Origin: Bacteroidota bacterium
GTDB lineage: Bacteria; Bacteroidota; Ignavibacteria; Ignavibacteriales; Melioribacteraceae
Assembly (NCBI GenBank): GCA_023447335.1
Contig: JAEXOD010000030.1
Span: forward strand, 1-35,016
Reading direction: 5' to 3'
DNA length: 35,016 nt
Shown: positions 25,020 through 34,900 of the stretch, one piece after another
How the letters are laid out: each line of letters starts with the position of its first letter
How positions within the stretch are numbered: position 1 is the first letter of the stretch
The notes under the pieces: generated by a model
The model's input: only the letters and a program-made list of their open reading frames with translations
Told to the model about the DNA's origin: nothing
Databases searched by the model: none
Made by a program: the position numbers and the translations under genes

Positions 25020-26573
25020 ATGCAACAATTGCCAATCGGAATACAGACATATAGAGATATAATAGAAAATGATCTTTTATATGTGGATAAAACAAAAGAT
25101 ATATACGAATTGATAAGTAGCGGAAAATTTTTTTTTATATCTCGCCCAAGAAGGTTTGGTAAATCGTTACTGTTATCAACAATATTAGAAATATTTAGAG
25201 GAAATAAGGAATTATTTGAAGGTTTATATATTTATGATAAAATAGATTGGGTAGAATATCCTGTAATAAGACTTGATATGTCGAATGTGATTTCATCAAA
25301 AGATGAAGAAATGTTTAATTCGAGTATTAAAAACATGCTGGATATAATTGCAGAATCTTACAAAGTGGTTATATTAAATCCGATTGATCATGTAGATGCA
25401 TTCAGGAAATTGATAGTAAAATTAAGCGAGATAAATAAAGTTGTAATATTGATAGATGAATATGATAAACCAATATTGGATAATATAACAAACAATGAAA
25501 TATCGAATAGAAACAGAAATTTATTAAGAGATTTTTATAGCGTATTAAAGGCACATGATCAATACATAAAGTTTTGTTTATTGACCGGAGTATCAAAGTT
25601 TAGTAAAGTATCGGTATTTTCGGGTTTAAATAACATAAAAGACATCACATTAAGCGAAAAGTTTTCGACCATATGCGGATTAACGCAAAAAGAAGTTGAT
25701 GATTATTTTGACGATAGATTACCATGGATAACTGAAAAGCTTAAGTTAACAAAAGAAGAATTAAAAGAAAAAATTAGACAATGGTATAACGGATATAGTT
25801 GGGACGGAGAAAACAAGGTTTATAATCCTTTCTCAATATTAAATTTTTTTGCAGACGGACAGTTTAATAATTATTGGGTTAGTACGGGTACACCAACATT
25901 CTTGATTGAAAAGTTTAAGGAAAGTAAGACAGTTATTGAGGAAGTAAACGAATTTGAAACAGGCGGATTGTTTTTTGATTCATTTGATATAGAAACAATA
26001 GATTTTAGAGTGTTGTTATTTCAAACAGGATATTTGACAATTAAATGTTTAGATACTATGAATAATTTTTATACAATAGCATATCCAAATAAAGAAGTTA
26101 AAGATTCATTTTTGGCATATATTACAACAACTTTCACAGATAAATCTGCAGGGGATATCGATTATATAAATAAGGCATTAAGAATTTATTTAATGAAAGG
26201 AGATTTTACCAAATTTTTCAAATTATTGAAAAGTTTGTTTGTAAGTATTCCATACCAAATTCATATTCCTACAGAATCTTACTATCACTCATTATTTTAT
26301 TTAATAATGGAGTTGGTTGGAATAAATTTTATAGGTGAACAAAGCACGTCAAAAGGTCGAATAGACGGGGTAATAGAATTTGAAGATAAGATATATATAA
26401 TAGAATTTAAGTATTTAAACGAAGGAAAAGAAATAGAAAAAATATTAGACACCGCCATAAAACAGATAAAAACGAAAGAATACTATTTACCATATTTAAA
26501 AAAGAACAAAACGATAAAATATTTAGCTATAGCAGTAAACAGAGATATTGTGGAATATAAGATTGAAGAATAA
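25020..26573 (+). CDS. AAA-ATPase-like / PD-(D/E)XK nuclease-domain protein, copy 1
   Basis: I start at the ATG at 25020 (MQQLPIGIQTYRDI) because AAGGAAAAT precedes it and it matches the start of the paralog; an in-frame ATG lies 36 nt upstream. The N-terminal AAA-ATPase-like domain (PF09820 type) shows LLYVDKTKDIYEL, FISRPRRFGKSLLLST (P-loop-like) and VVILIDEYDKPI (Walker B-like). The C-terminal PD-(D/E)XK domain shows GRIDGVIEF with Asp449 and IEFKY with Glu462 and Lys464. The family is abundant and often multicopy in Bacteroidota; its function is not established. It lies 23 bp before the paralog and was probably formed by tandem duplication. Confidence 0.88.
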   Translation: MQQLPIGIQTYRDIIENDLLYVDKTKDIYELISSGKFFFISRPRRFGKSLLLSTILEIFRGNKELFEGLYIYDKIDWVEYPVIRLDMSNVISSKDEEMFNSSIKNMLDIIAESYKVVILNPIDHVDAFRKLIVKLSEINKVVILIDEYDKPILDNITNNEISNRNRNLLRDFYSVLKAHDQYIKFCLLTGVSKFSKVSVFSGLNNIKDITLSEKFSTICGLTQKEVDDYFDDRLPWITEKLKLTKEELKEKIRQWYNGYSWDGENKVYNPFSILNFFADGQFNNYWVSTGTPTFLIEKFKESKTVIEEVNEFETGGLFFDSFDIETIDFRVLLFQTGYLTIKCLDTMNNFYTIAYPNKEVKDSFLAYITTTFTDKSAGDIDYINKALRIYLMKGDFTKFFKLLKSLFVSIPYQIHIPTESYYHSLFYLIMELVGINFIGEQSTSKGRIDGVIEFEDKIYIIEFKYLNEGKEIEKILDTAIKQIKTKEYYLPYLKKNKTIKYLAIAVNRDIVEYKIEE

Positions 26574-26596
26574 AAAAACAAGAAACGGATGAAGAT

Positions 26597-28159
26597 ATGC
26601 AACAATTACCAATAGGGATACAGACATTTAAGAAGATAAGAGAGGAAAATCTTCTTTATGTGGATAAGACAAAAGAGATAAAAGATCTTATAGATATGGG
26701 AGATTATTATTTTATCTCACGTCCCCGAAGATTTGGGAAATCGTTATTGGTCTCAACGTTAAAAGAAATATTTTGTGGTAATAAAGAGTTATTTAAAGGG
26801 TTGTATATTTATGATAAACATGAATGGGAAGAATATCCAATAATAATGATTAGTTTTTCATCAATTACTTACAGACAAACAAAAGAAGTATTTAGTAATG
26901 AAATTGTAGATAAATTAGTAAAAATCGGGGAGAGTTATAATGTAAAAATTACAGGAACGTCGATAATATCAGCTTTTAATGAGATTATACAAGAATTAAG
27001 TAAAATAAATAAAGTAGTTATTTTGATAGATGAATATGATAAGCCTATAATTGATTACATTACAGATTTAGAAAAGGCAAAAGAGAATAGAGAAATACTA
27101 AAAGAATTTTATTCAACAATAAAAGATAACGATCAATATATAAAATTTTGTTTATTGACCGGAGTATCAAAATTTAGTAAAGTATCGGTATTTTCGGGAT
27201 TAAATAACTTAAAAGATATAACATTAAGCGAAAAGTTTTCAACGATATGCGGATTAACGCAAAAAGAAGTGGATGATTATTTTGATGATAGATTGCCATG
27301 GATATCAGAGAAATTAAAACTAACCAAAGAAGAATTAAAAGAAAAGATAAAATTATGGTATAATGGGTATAGTTGGGACGGAAAGAATAAAGTATATAAT
27401 CCTTTTTCAATTCTCAATTTTTTTTCGGACGGACAATTTAATAATTATTGGTTTAGTACCGGAACGCCCGGATTCTTAATTGAAAAGTTTAAGGAAAGTA
27501 AAACGGTAATTGAAGATGTAAAAGAAGTTAAAGCTATTGATATATTCTTTGATTCGTTTGACTTGGAGTTTATTGATTATAAATTGCTATTATTCCAGAC
27601 AGGATATTTAACCGTAAAAGAATTTGATGTTGTTAATAATCTATATACATTAAGTTATCCAAATAAAGAAGTAAAAGATGCGTTTTTGGCTTATATAGCA
27701 TCCACGTTTACGCTAAGATCCCCAAATGATATTGGATATATACATTATACTCTAAGAATTGCATTGCAAACATGTGATTTAGAACTGTTTTTTAATTATA
27801 TTAGAAGCATATTCGCCGAAATTCCATTTCAATTACATGTTAAAGCAGAATCGTATTATCATTCATTGTTTTATTTAATAATGGAATTAATAGGGGTGAA
27901 TTTAACGATAGAGAGAAATACATCAAAAGGTCGAATAGACGGGGTAATAGAATTTGAAGATAAGATATATATAATAGAATTTAAGTATTTAAACGAAGGA
28001 AAAGAAGTAGAAAAAATATTAGACACCGCCATAAAACAGATAAAAACGAAAGAATACTATTTTCCATATATAAAAAAGAACAAAACGATAAAATATTTAG
28101 CGATAGCAGTAAACAGAGATATTGTGGAATATAAGGTAGAAAATCACCACAAAAACTAA
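26597..28159 (+). CDS. AAA-ATPase-like / PD-(D/E)XK nuclease-domain protein, copy 2
   Basis: This 520-residue paralog of the gene at 25020 has the same order: VDKT box, FISRPRRFGKSLLVST (GKS at 47-49), VVILIDEYDKP (about 140-150), the conserved middle GVSKFSKVSVFSGLNN to WYNGYSWDG, and PD-(D/E)XK residues Asp448, Glu461 and Lys463. Similarity to copy 1 is a mosaic. The middle and the last ~80 residues are nearly identical, even at DNA level, while residues ~85-140 and ~330-430 have diverged. This suggests gene conversion or selection on parts of the protein. All core motifs are intact, so both copies look active. Function is unknown. Confidence 0.88.
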   Translation: MQQLPIGIQTFKKIREENLLYVDKTKEIKDLIDMGDYYFISRPRRFGKSLLVSTLKEIFCGNKELFKGLYIYDKHEWEEYPIIMISFSSITYRQTKEVFSNEIVDKLVKIGESYNVKITGTSIISAFNEIIQELSKINKVVILIDEYDKPIIDYITDLEKAKENREILKEFYSTIKDNDQYIKFCLLTGVSKFSKVSVFSGLNNLKDITLSEKFSTICGLTQKEVDDYFDDRLPWISEKLKLTKEELKEKIKLWYNGYSWDGKNKVYNPFSILNFFSDGQFNNYWFSTGTPGFLIEKFKESKTVIEDVKEVKAIDIFFDSFDLEFIDYKLLLFQTGYLTVKEFDVVNNLYTLSYPNKEVKDAFLAYIASTFTLRSPNDIGYIHYTLRIALQTCDLELFFNYIRSIFAEIPFQLHVKAESYYHSLFYLIMELIGVNLTIERNTSKGRIDGVIEFEDKIYIIEFKYLNEGKEVEKILDTAIKQIKTKEYYFPYIKKNKTIKYLAIAVNRDIVEYKVENHHKN

Positions 28160-28200
28160 AAATATTTATTATATTTAAAGTATAAAATATTGGAATTTGA

Positions 28201-28962
28201 ATGATTGAAGATAGACTTTTAAAAGAAAAAAAATTTCATGATGAAAGATTTGGTCAAGAGGAAGATTTAAGAAATAAATTAGATAAATATTATTCCGTGC
28301 ATAAACCTGTAGTAGAAAGATTTGAAAACATAATCGCATCAATTTGTAAAGGGAAAAAGTTTTTGGAATATGGTTGCGGAACAGGGAGTAATTCTGAAGT
28401 CTGGCTTAAATTTGGGGCTATTTTAACCGGAATTGATATATCGGAAGAAGGTATTAAAAAAGCAACGGATTGGGCAAAGCAAAACAATAAGACTGCAGAG
28501 TTTTATGTAATGAATGCTGAAAAAACTGATTTTAAGGATAATACTTTTGATATAGTTGCCGGTTCCGGAATTTTGCATCATCTAAATCTTGATGATTCAT
28601 ACGGTGAGATTGCGAGAATATTAAATAGCACCGGAAATGCAATATTCATAGAACCTTTGGGGCATAATCCGATAATTAATTTATATAGAGCTTTAACACC
28701 AAAAATGCGAACTGAAGATGAACATCCCTTAAAAGTATATGACTTGAAATTACTAAGCAAATACTTTAAGGATGTTAAAATAGAATATTTCTCTGTTTTT
28801 ACTTTGTTAGCTGTTCCTTTTAGGAGTAAGTCGTTTTTCAACGTTTTATTAAAATTCTTCAAAGGTCTTGATAATTTGATCTTTTCAATTCCTTACTTTA
28901 GAAGATTTGCTTGGACAGTAATAATTAATGCAAAAAATCCGATTAAAAACAAAGAAATTTAG
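28201..28962 (+). CDS. Class I SAM-dependent methyltransferase
   Basis: This 253-residue soluble protein has SAM motif I FLEYGCGTGSNSEVWLKFG (54-72), the acidic strand end LTGIDISEEG (76-84), motif NAEKTDFKDNTFDIVAGSG (105-123) and LHHLNLDDSYGEIARIL. This is the UbiE/Methyltransf_11 type. The substrate cannot be read from the sequence. It precedes a polysaccharide locus, so a sugar or lipid-carrier substrate is possible. It starts 41 bp after the ATPase/nuclease pair and has a weak ribosome site. Confidence 0.88.
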   Translation: MIEDRLLKEKKFHDERFGQEEDLRNKLDKYYSVHKPVVERFENIIASICKGKKFLEYGCGTGSNSEVWLKFGAILTGIDISEEGIKKATDWAKQNNKTAEFYVMNAEKTDFKDNTFDIVAGSGILHHLNLDDSYGEIARILNSTGNAIFIEPLGHNPIINLYRALTPKMRTEDEHPLKVYDLKLLSKYFKDVKIEYFSVFTLLAVPFRSKSFFNVLLKFFKGLDNLIFSIPYFRRFAWTVIINAKNPIKNKEI

Positions 28963-29150
28963 TCAAAATATTGTCAAATACATATTAAATCTCGAATTAT
29001 CTTATAAGTACTTAACAAGTTAACGTACAATTGATTTCAAAAAAATAAATAACAGTGTATTATGTAACACTTGTTTTATAAATTTTTATGTTTTATTTTT
29101 TTGAAAGATTTACTAACTTACTATATTAATCTCAAAATACTTGGTTAATT

Positions 29151-29885
29151 ATGAAAAAAATATTGCTCATTTTAGTAATAACAATATTTAATATACACCT
29201 TTTGGCTCAAGATGAGGAAGAATATGTTGGAAATATAAGCAAGTTTGGAGCTGCCGGAGGTGTTACCGCTACTTGGTTAATGCCCAATTTTGATGAATTA
29301 AATTCTAAGGTTAAAGTACTTGGATTAGAGGAATTCTCAAAATCAGGTATGATTACTTGGGGTGGTGCCGGATACGCTTATATAATGTTTTGGAACAATA
29401 TTCGTTTTGGAGGAATGGGTTACGGAGGTGTAACAAGTACTGAAGGTATTATAAACGGTTATAGAACCCAAGTTGATTATACATTAGGGATGGGGGGCTT
29501 TACTGTTGAATATACTTTACCTTATATTAAAGATGTTGCAGTTTCTATTGGATGTATATTAGGAGGAGGAACTACTCAAATAGATATTTATAAAAATAAA
29601 GGGGATTTTACTTGGGGAGATGTATGGTCAGATGTTCAAGCCATAAACTCAAAAAGTGAATATAAAAAAATAACCAAAAGTTTTTTTACAATTACACCGA
29701 CAATTAATGTTGACATTCCCCTAAATAGATTTATTGCACTTAGAATAGGAGCCGGATACCAAACAGATTTAACCGGTGAATGGAAAATTGATAACAATCA
29801 GACACTCTTTAATATACCAAGTAAACTTAATTCGAATGCATTTTTTGTTCAGACGGGTTTATTTTTTGGATTTTTTGCATTTTAA
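29151..29885 (+). CDS. Exported outer-membrane beta-barrel-like protein
   Basis: This 244-residue protein has a signal peptide (MKKILLILVITIFNIHLLAQ). The mature part is Gly- and aromatic-rich with alternating strands (GAAGGVTATWLMPN, AGYAYIMFWNNIRFGGMGYGG, YTLGMGGFTVEYTLPYIK, RFIALRIGAGYQTDLTGEW) and ends in FFVQTGLFFGFFAF, a terminal Phe typical of outer-membrane barrels. No domain is recognised. It is 9 bp before rmlB and likely cotranscribed. A 188-bp AT-rich gap before it may hold the operon's promoter. Confidence 0.7.
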   Translation: MKKILLILVITIFNIHLLAQDEEEYVGNISKFGAAGGVTATWLMPNFDELNSKVKVLGLEEFSKSGMITWGGAGYAYIMFWNNIRFGGMGYGGVTSTEGIINGYRTQVDYTLGMGGFTVEYTLPYIKDVAVSIGCILGGGTTQIDIYKNKGDFTWGDVWSDVQAINSKSEYKKITKSFFTITPTINVDIPLNRFIALRIGAGYQTDLTGEWKIDNNQTLFNIPSKLNSNAFFVQTGLFFGFFAF

Positions 29886-29894
29886 GGAGAAATA

Positions 29895-30911
29895 ATGAGA
29901 ACTATATTAGTTACCGGTGGTGCCGGATTTATAGGAAGCAATTATATAAGAACAATGTTAACCGAAAGAGACGATATTGAAATTATCAATCTTGATAAGT
30001 TAACTTATGCGGGCAATTTAGAAAATTTGACCGAGATTGAAAATAGGAAAAATTATACTTTTATTAAAGGTGATATTACCAATAATGAACTAGTAGAATA
30101 TGTTTTTACGAAATATAAAATAGATGAAGTTGTAAACTTTGCTGCTGAAAGTCATGTAGATAGAAGTATACTTGGCAGTGAAGTGTTCTATCGTACTAAT
30201 GTTATGGGGACAAATGTTTTACTTGAAGCTTCAAGAAGACATGATGTAAAAAAATATTTGCAAATTTCTACAGATGAAGTATATGGTAGTTTAGGTGAAA
30301 CAGGTCTTTTTACGGAAAACACTCCGATTTCACCAAATAGCCCTTATTCAAGTAGTAAAGCAGGTGCCGATATGATGGCAATGTCATTTTATCATACTTA
30401 CGGAATGCCTATTGTTATTACTCGTTGCTCAAATAATTATGGTCCTTTTCAGTTCCCCGAAAAATTGATTCCTTTGATGATTATTAATGCCTTAAACGGC
30501 AAAAAACTGCCTGTTTACGGGGACGGAAAAAATGTTAGAGACTGGATTTATGTTATTGATCATAATAAAGCAATTCAATTAGTTTTAGATAAGGGTACTC
30601 CCGGACATGTTTATAATATCGGTGCCGAAAACGAAATGCAAAATATTCAAATAATTAAACTTATTTTAGGCATTCTTGGTAAATCAGAAGATTTAATTGA
30701 ATATGTTAAAGACAGATTAGGTCATGATAGAAGGTATGCTATAGACGCAACTAAAATAAAAACAGAACTTGGCTGGAAGCCCGAATTTACTTTTGAAGAA
30801 GCTATAGTAAAAACTGTAAATTGGTACTTAGAAAATAAAAATTGGTGGGAAAGAATAATTTCTGGCTCATATATGGATTATTACAAAAATTTGTACGGAA
30901 AAAACTATTAA
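29895..30911 (+). CDS. rmlB: dTDP-glucose 4,6-dehydratase
   Basis: This enzyme converts dTDP-glucose to dTDP-4-keto-6-deoxyglucose, the second step toward dTDP-rhamnose and other deoxysugars. The 338-residue protein has the NAD-binding GGAGFIG (8-14), DKLTYAGNLENL, FAAESHVDRSI, the catalytic STDEVYG (Thr126, Asp127, Glu128) and YSSSK (Tyr151, Lys155), then RCSNNYGP and RDWIYVIDH. AAGGAG precedes the ATG. No rmlA, rmlC or rmlD gene is in the window, so the final sugar is not fixed. The gene symbol follows the family; rfbB is a synonym. Confidence 0.95.
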   Translation: MRTILVTGGAGFIGSNYIRTMLTERDDIEIINLDKLTYAGNLENLTEIENRKNYTFIKGDITNNELVEYVFTKYKIDEVVNFAAESHVDRSILGSEVFYRTNVMGTNVLLEASRRHDVKKYLQISTDEVYGSLGETGLFTENTPISPNSPYSSSKAGADMMAMSFYHTYGMPIVITRCSNNYGPFQFPEKLIPLMIINALNGKKLPVYGDGKNVRDWIYVIDHNKAIQLVLDKGTPGHVYNIGAENEMQNIQIIKLILGILGKSEDLIEYVKDRLGHDRRYAIDATKIKTELGWKPEFTFEEAIVKTVNWYLENKNWWERIISGSYMDYYKNLYGKNY

Positions 30912-30932
30912 TTGTAACATTTTAGGATTAGA

Positions 30933-32315
30933 ATGATTAGGAAAATATTTGTTCTTTTATTCATTTTTGCTTTTTGTGTAAGTGCCCAAGATGAGGGAAG
31001 TTATACTAAAAAGAGTAGTAGCTTAAGCGAACTTTCTATGGCAATGAGTATTACTGTGGGAGGTAATTTTTTAATTACCGGTACATTTCCGGCTGCCCCC
31101 GGAGAAAGAGTTGATCAATTTGTAACTAGATTATTTAATCAAGCTAAATCTGAAAAATTAGCTCTTGTAAAGGATTACGAAAAACAGCAAGAAATTTTAC
31201 AGGGTCTTGAGGAATTACCGACAAGAAATATTAAACTAAAGAGAAACAACGGTTCGGAATCTATAATTGACTTAGCAAAATTCAGATTAACCGGAGACTT
31301 TAAATATAATCCATATCTTGCTCATGAAGATGTATTAATTTTTCCCGCTTTCGATAACGAAAAAGATTTTGTATCTATTTTAGGTGCCGTTAATAACTCG
31401 GTTAAATTTCAATTTGTTGAGGGGGATAGATTTAGTGATGCACTGTTATTTTCACAAGGTTTGAGTAATTCTTATGAAAATATTAATAAATTTAAAATAG
31501 TTAGGCTAAGTTATGACGGGAATAAGGAGGAAACACTATTTTATGATACTAAAGAAAATCCTACTCTGCAAAGAGGCGATAGAGTTGTAGTTATTGCTGA
31601 AGAAGTTAATCGTAAAGATTATAAACTTTACATTGCAGGAGAAGTTAACCAACCGGGGTGGATTCCAATCACAAAAGGGACAACCACATTAAAAGATGTT
31701 CTGGAAAAGGCAGGCGGATTAAAAGAAAGAGCCGATTTAAATAGAGCTGAATTAATTAGAGGAGCTAACGTATTTAAAAGCCCTGTTTTTAGTGAAGAAT
31801 TTGAAAAATTATTAATGCAGCGTATGGCAAATATTTCTCCTGAAGATTCTGTTTCGTTTATGACTGATAATAAACTTAGGTTTGCTCGCGGTAACGCTGT
31901 TTTGGATTTTGAAAGATTGAATGATATTAATTCCGTTGAAAGTAATTTTACGGTTAAAGACGGTGATTATATTTTTATCCCGGAGAAATTAAATTTGATA
32001 TATGTATTCGGTCAGGTTAATTCACCCGGATATATTAAATTTGATGAAGGGAAAGACATTAATTATTATGTAAACCTTGCCGGCGGTATAGGGAAAACTG
32101 CTAGAGAAGAAATCTATTTAATTAAGGGTAAAACACGTGGTTGGACGTTAATTGAAGAAGAGACCAAATACGAGATAGAACCGGGTGATTATATCTGGAT
32201 TCCTAAAGAATTAAGAAGGGATTTTACCTATTATAGTGATAGAATTTTAGCTATTAGTAGTGTAGTAGGAACATTAACAACTGTTGCATTATTAATTATA
32301 CAATTAACTAAATAG
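30933..32315 (+). CDS. SLBB-domain polysaccharide export protein
   Basis: This 460-residue protein has a signal peptide (residues 1-~18) and an N-terminal region with VGGNFLITGTFPAAPGERVDQ. SLBB-type units follow at about 147-195 (ILGAVNNSVKFQFVEGDRFSDA), 232-278 (YIAGEVNQPGWIPI, LEKAGGL) and 356-400 (VFGQVNSPGYIKF, VNLAGGI). It ends in one hydrophobic helix (about 436-457). This is the layout of outer-membrane polysaccharide export (Wza/OPX-like) proteins. A C-terminal amphipathic or membrane helix is typical of Wza, but the canonical lipoprotein Cys is absent here. It lies directly before the Wzz-like gene, its expected inner-membrane partner. Confidence 0.85.
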   Translation: MIRKIFVLLFIFAFCVSAQDEGSYTKKSSSLSELSMAMSITVGGNFLITGTFPAAPGERVDQFVTRLFNQAKSEKLALVKDYEKQQEILQGLEELPTRNIKLKRNNGSESIIDLAKFRLTGDFKYNPYLAHEDVLIFPAFDNEKDFVSILGAVNNSVKFQFVEGDRFSDALLFSQGLSNSYENINKFKIVRLSYDGNKEETLFYDTKENPTLQRGDRVVVIAEEVNRKDYKLYIAGEVNQPGWIPITKGTTTLKDVLEKAGGLKERADLNRAELIRGANVFKSPVFSEEFEKLLMQRMANISPEDSVSFMTDNKLRFARGNAVLDFERLNDINSVESNFTVKDGDYIFIPEKLNLIYVFGQVNSPGYIKFDEGKDINYYVNLAGGIGKTAREEIYLIKGKTRGWTLIEEETKYEIEPGDYIWIPKELRRDFTYYSDRILAISSVVGTLTTVALLIIQLTK

Positions 32316-32333
32316 AATTAGGATTAGGTTTAT

Positions 32334-33548
32334 ATGTCTGAAAATAACGAAAAGAAAGTTCATTTTTCTGATTATCTTTATATTTTATACAAATGGAAAG
32401 CAATTATTATTACTATTTTAATAATTTTTACCGGATTAGCAGTCGGTTTGGCTTTTTTGTTACCGGTTACATATAGAGCTGTAGCTGTTGTTTCTATTCC
32501 CCCCGAAAGTAATTTAGGTTTAAGCGGCTTAACGGGTTTATTAGGCGGAAAATCATCTCAGTCTTTGGGTGCTAAATTGTTCGGAACCGCATCTTCTTCC
32601 GAAGATATGTTGCTTGGGTTGCTTAATTCACGTTCGGCATTAACAAATGTTATCAATAAATATAATCTAATTGATTATTATGAAATTGAAGATAATAATA
32701 TGGACAAAACAATAAAAGCATTTAAAAACGATATATTGTTTGAACCTAATGAATTTATGTTTATTGAAATAAGTGTTGTTAATAAAGATGCAGAAAAAGC
32801 AGCCGAAATGGCTAATTATTTTGTAAGTTTAGTTGATAGCTTAAATATATATGTTAATGTTGAAGCTGCCAGAAATAATAGAGTTTTTGTCGAACAAAGA
32901 TATAACAAAAACTTAACAGATTTAAAAGAAGCAGAAGATAGTTTATATAGATTCCAAAAGAAATATGGTATTTTTGCTGTTCCGGAGCAATTAGAAGTGT
33001 CTGTAAAGGCTGCTGCATCTTTAGAAGCACAGTTGATGGAAAAAGAGATTGAAAGTTATTTGCTGAAGCAACAATACGGGGTAAACAGTCCGCAATATAT
33101 GGGGATGCAAACCCAAATGAATCTTTTGAAAGACAAAGTAAATGAATTAAAAAACAATTCTTCACTTTCATCATCTTCAAATGTTCTTTTCCCGTTTAAG
33201 AATGTACCGGATATGATGATAAAATATCTTCGTTTTTATAGACAGCTCGAGATACAATCCAAAATACTTGAAGTAATTTTACCAATGTATGAACAAGCTA
33301 AAGTTGAAGAACAAAAAAGTATACCATCCTTATTATTTATAGATAAAGCCGTACCTCCGCAAGTGAAGTATGAACCCAAACGAGTGTTCATTGTAGCGGC
33401 TATTAGTATGGTAACTTTGTTTATTCTAATTGTATTTGCTTTCAGGGCTGAATATGTTTGCAATTTGAATGTTCCAAATAATCAATTAGTTGAGAGTGAA
33501 AAGAAATTTTATCTCAAATTCAAAAAAATCTTTGGCATTAAAAGTTAA
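32334..33548 (+). CDS. Wzz-type polysaccharide co-polymerase / chain-length protein
   Basis: This 404-residue inner-membrane protein has a first helix at about 22-45 (KAIIITILIIFTGLAVGLAF), a large periplasmic part rich in heptads (NNRVFVEQRYNKNLTDLKEA) and a second helix at 351-370, with VDKAVPP/PSLLFIDKAVPPQVKYEPKR just before it. This Pro-rich approach to the second helix is typical of the Wzz/PCP family. A Gly/Leu-rich insertion (LSGLTGLLGGKSS) follows the first helix. Only ~34 residues follow the second helix and there is no Walker motif, so no tyrosine-kinase domain is fused. It would set chain length together with the export protein at 30933. Confidence 0.9.
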   Translation: MSENNEKKVHFSDYLYILYKWKAIIITILIIFTGLAVGLAFLLPVTYRAVAVVSIPPESNLGLSGLTGLLGGKSSQSLGAKLFGTASSSEDMLLGLLNSRSALTNVINKYNLIDYYEIEDNNMDKTIKAFKNDILFEPNEFMFIEISVVNKDAEKAAEMANYFVSLVDSLNIYVNVEAARNNRVFVEQRYNKNLTDLKEAEDSLYRFQKKYGIFAVPEQLEVSVKAAASLEAQLMEKEIESYLLKQQYGVNSPQYMGMQTQMNLLKDKVNELKNNSSLSSSSNVLFPFKNVPDMMIKYLRFYRQLEIQSKILEVILPMYEQAKVEEQKSIPSLLFIDKAVPPQVKYEPKRVFIVAAISMVTLFILIVFAFRAEYVCNLNVPNNQLVESEKKFYLKFKKIFGIKS

Positions 33549-34900
33549 TGATTACTTTTGTTACAATTATTGTTCTAATTTTAGTTGTTATTCTTAATCA
33601 TTTCTTGTTTAAAAAACTGATTAATCATTTAACGTTATATGCTTTTAGCTGGGCATTTTATATTATCCTTTACGATTTAAGATTAATGAATTACCCGGAT
33701 ATAAGACCGGTTACTTGGTTTGTGATTTTGATAACATTTTTTCTATTTGTTTTAGGAATTGCTACTGTTTTTCTCGCCAGAAAAGTTTTTAATAAGAATA
33801 ATGATGTTTTTGCAGAAAAAAAAGAAGTTAACTTAGTATTTTTCAAAGATGGCGGACAAATTTTAAAATTAACTATTTATATCTTTGGTTTAATTGGTCT
33901 TTATGCTGCTTATCATCATTGGATGGAATTGATTGCAAAGTTTGGAAGTATTACTAAAGTATTACTTAATGCAAATGTTATTTACGGTATGCGTGTTTCC
34001 GGCGAATTTGGAGGATCTCTTCCATATTTGTACACAGTTGCTTATGTCGGAGTATTTTTTGCAGCAGTTTATACTGCTCATAAAGAAAAATTAACATTTG
34101 CCGCAATAATCCCAATGTTTGCAGTCATTCTAAAAGATACTGCTAGTGTCGGAAGGACCGGAATTTTATTTGCTTTTCTTTTATTTTTTCTTACTTTTTT
34201 CTTCACTCGTTATTCCATGCTTACAATTAAGATTGAAAAAAAGAGAAATTATAAAGGACTAATCATTGGTGCTTTATTAATTATAATTATTGCGGTATCC
34301 GCAGTAACACTTATTAAAACTTTTCGTGGTCAGATTGAGACTTATACTGCTACGTCTAGATCACTAAGTAAATTTAAAAATTCTTTATTTATTTCACCTT
34401 CTATGTATCTATACTTTAGCTCCAATCCTGTTGCATTGAATAGATATTTAATTTCTGAAGATGAAAACTTAATGATTGGTGAAAATACGTTTTTGACTTT
34501 TTACAACTTTATTTCGAAATTTGATGTAATTAGACATCCAAATTTTTATCCCAAAGGTTATTATGTCCCGATGTGGACAAATCAAGCAACATATTTACGA
34601 GAAATTCATGCGGATTTTGGTTATTTCGGAATGTTTATTGTCCCGTATTTATTAGGGCTAATATGTACCTTTTGGTGGTTTAGATATTTTGAGACGCATG
34701 AATTGAAATATCTTATTTTGTATTCTTTCATGAATGTAATTGTTTCATTCTCGATAATGCAAATGATTTCAAGGATGGCGGGATTTTGGATTGCTTTAAT
34801 TATTCTTTTACTAATTGTTCCGATAATTCAAATTCTAAGTAATTATAATTTTAATCGTAGGAAAAGTAAAAATGAGATTTTAACTCTGGCAAGGAAATGA
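33548..34900 (+). CDS. Wzy-type oligosaccharide repeat-unit polymerase
   Basis: This 450-residue polytopic membrane protein has about eleven hydrophobic segments (FVTIIVLILVVILNHFLF, WFVILITFFLFVLGIATVFL, LKLTIYIFGLIGLYAAY, YTVAYVGVFFAAVYTA, IGALLIIIIAVSAVTLI and more). A large polar loop follows with YLYFSSNPVALNRY and YLREIHADFGYFGMFIVPYL, as in O-antigen and capsule polymerases. Primary sequence is poorly conserved in this family, so the call rests on topology, the H-x-D-F-G-x-x-G loop and context between a Wzz-type and a Wzx-type gene. The start overlaps the previous stop (TAATG). Confidence 0.82.
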   Translation: MITFVTIIVLILVVILNHFLFKKLINHLTLYAFSWAFYIILYDLRLMNYPDIRPVTWFVILITFFLFVLGIATVFLARKVFNKNNDVFAEKKEVNLVFFKDGGQILKLTIYIFGLIGLYAAYHHWMELIAKFGSITKVLLNANVIYGMRVSGEFGGSLPYLYTVAYVGVFFAAVYTAHKEKLTFAAIIPMFAVILKDTASVGRTGILFAFLLFFLTFFFTRYSMLTIKIEKKRNYKGLIIGALLIIIIAVSAVTLIKTFRGQIETYTATSRSLSKFKNSLFISPSMYLYFSSNPVALNRYLISEDENLMIGENTFLTFYNFISKFDVIRHPNFYPKGYYVPMWTNQATYLREIHADFGYFGMFIVPYLLGLICTFWWFRYFETHELKYLILYSFMNVIVSFSIMQMISRMAGFWIALIILLLIVPIIQILSNYNFNRRKSKNEILTLARK

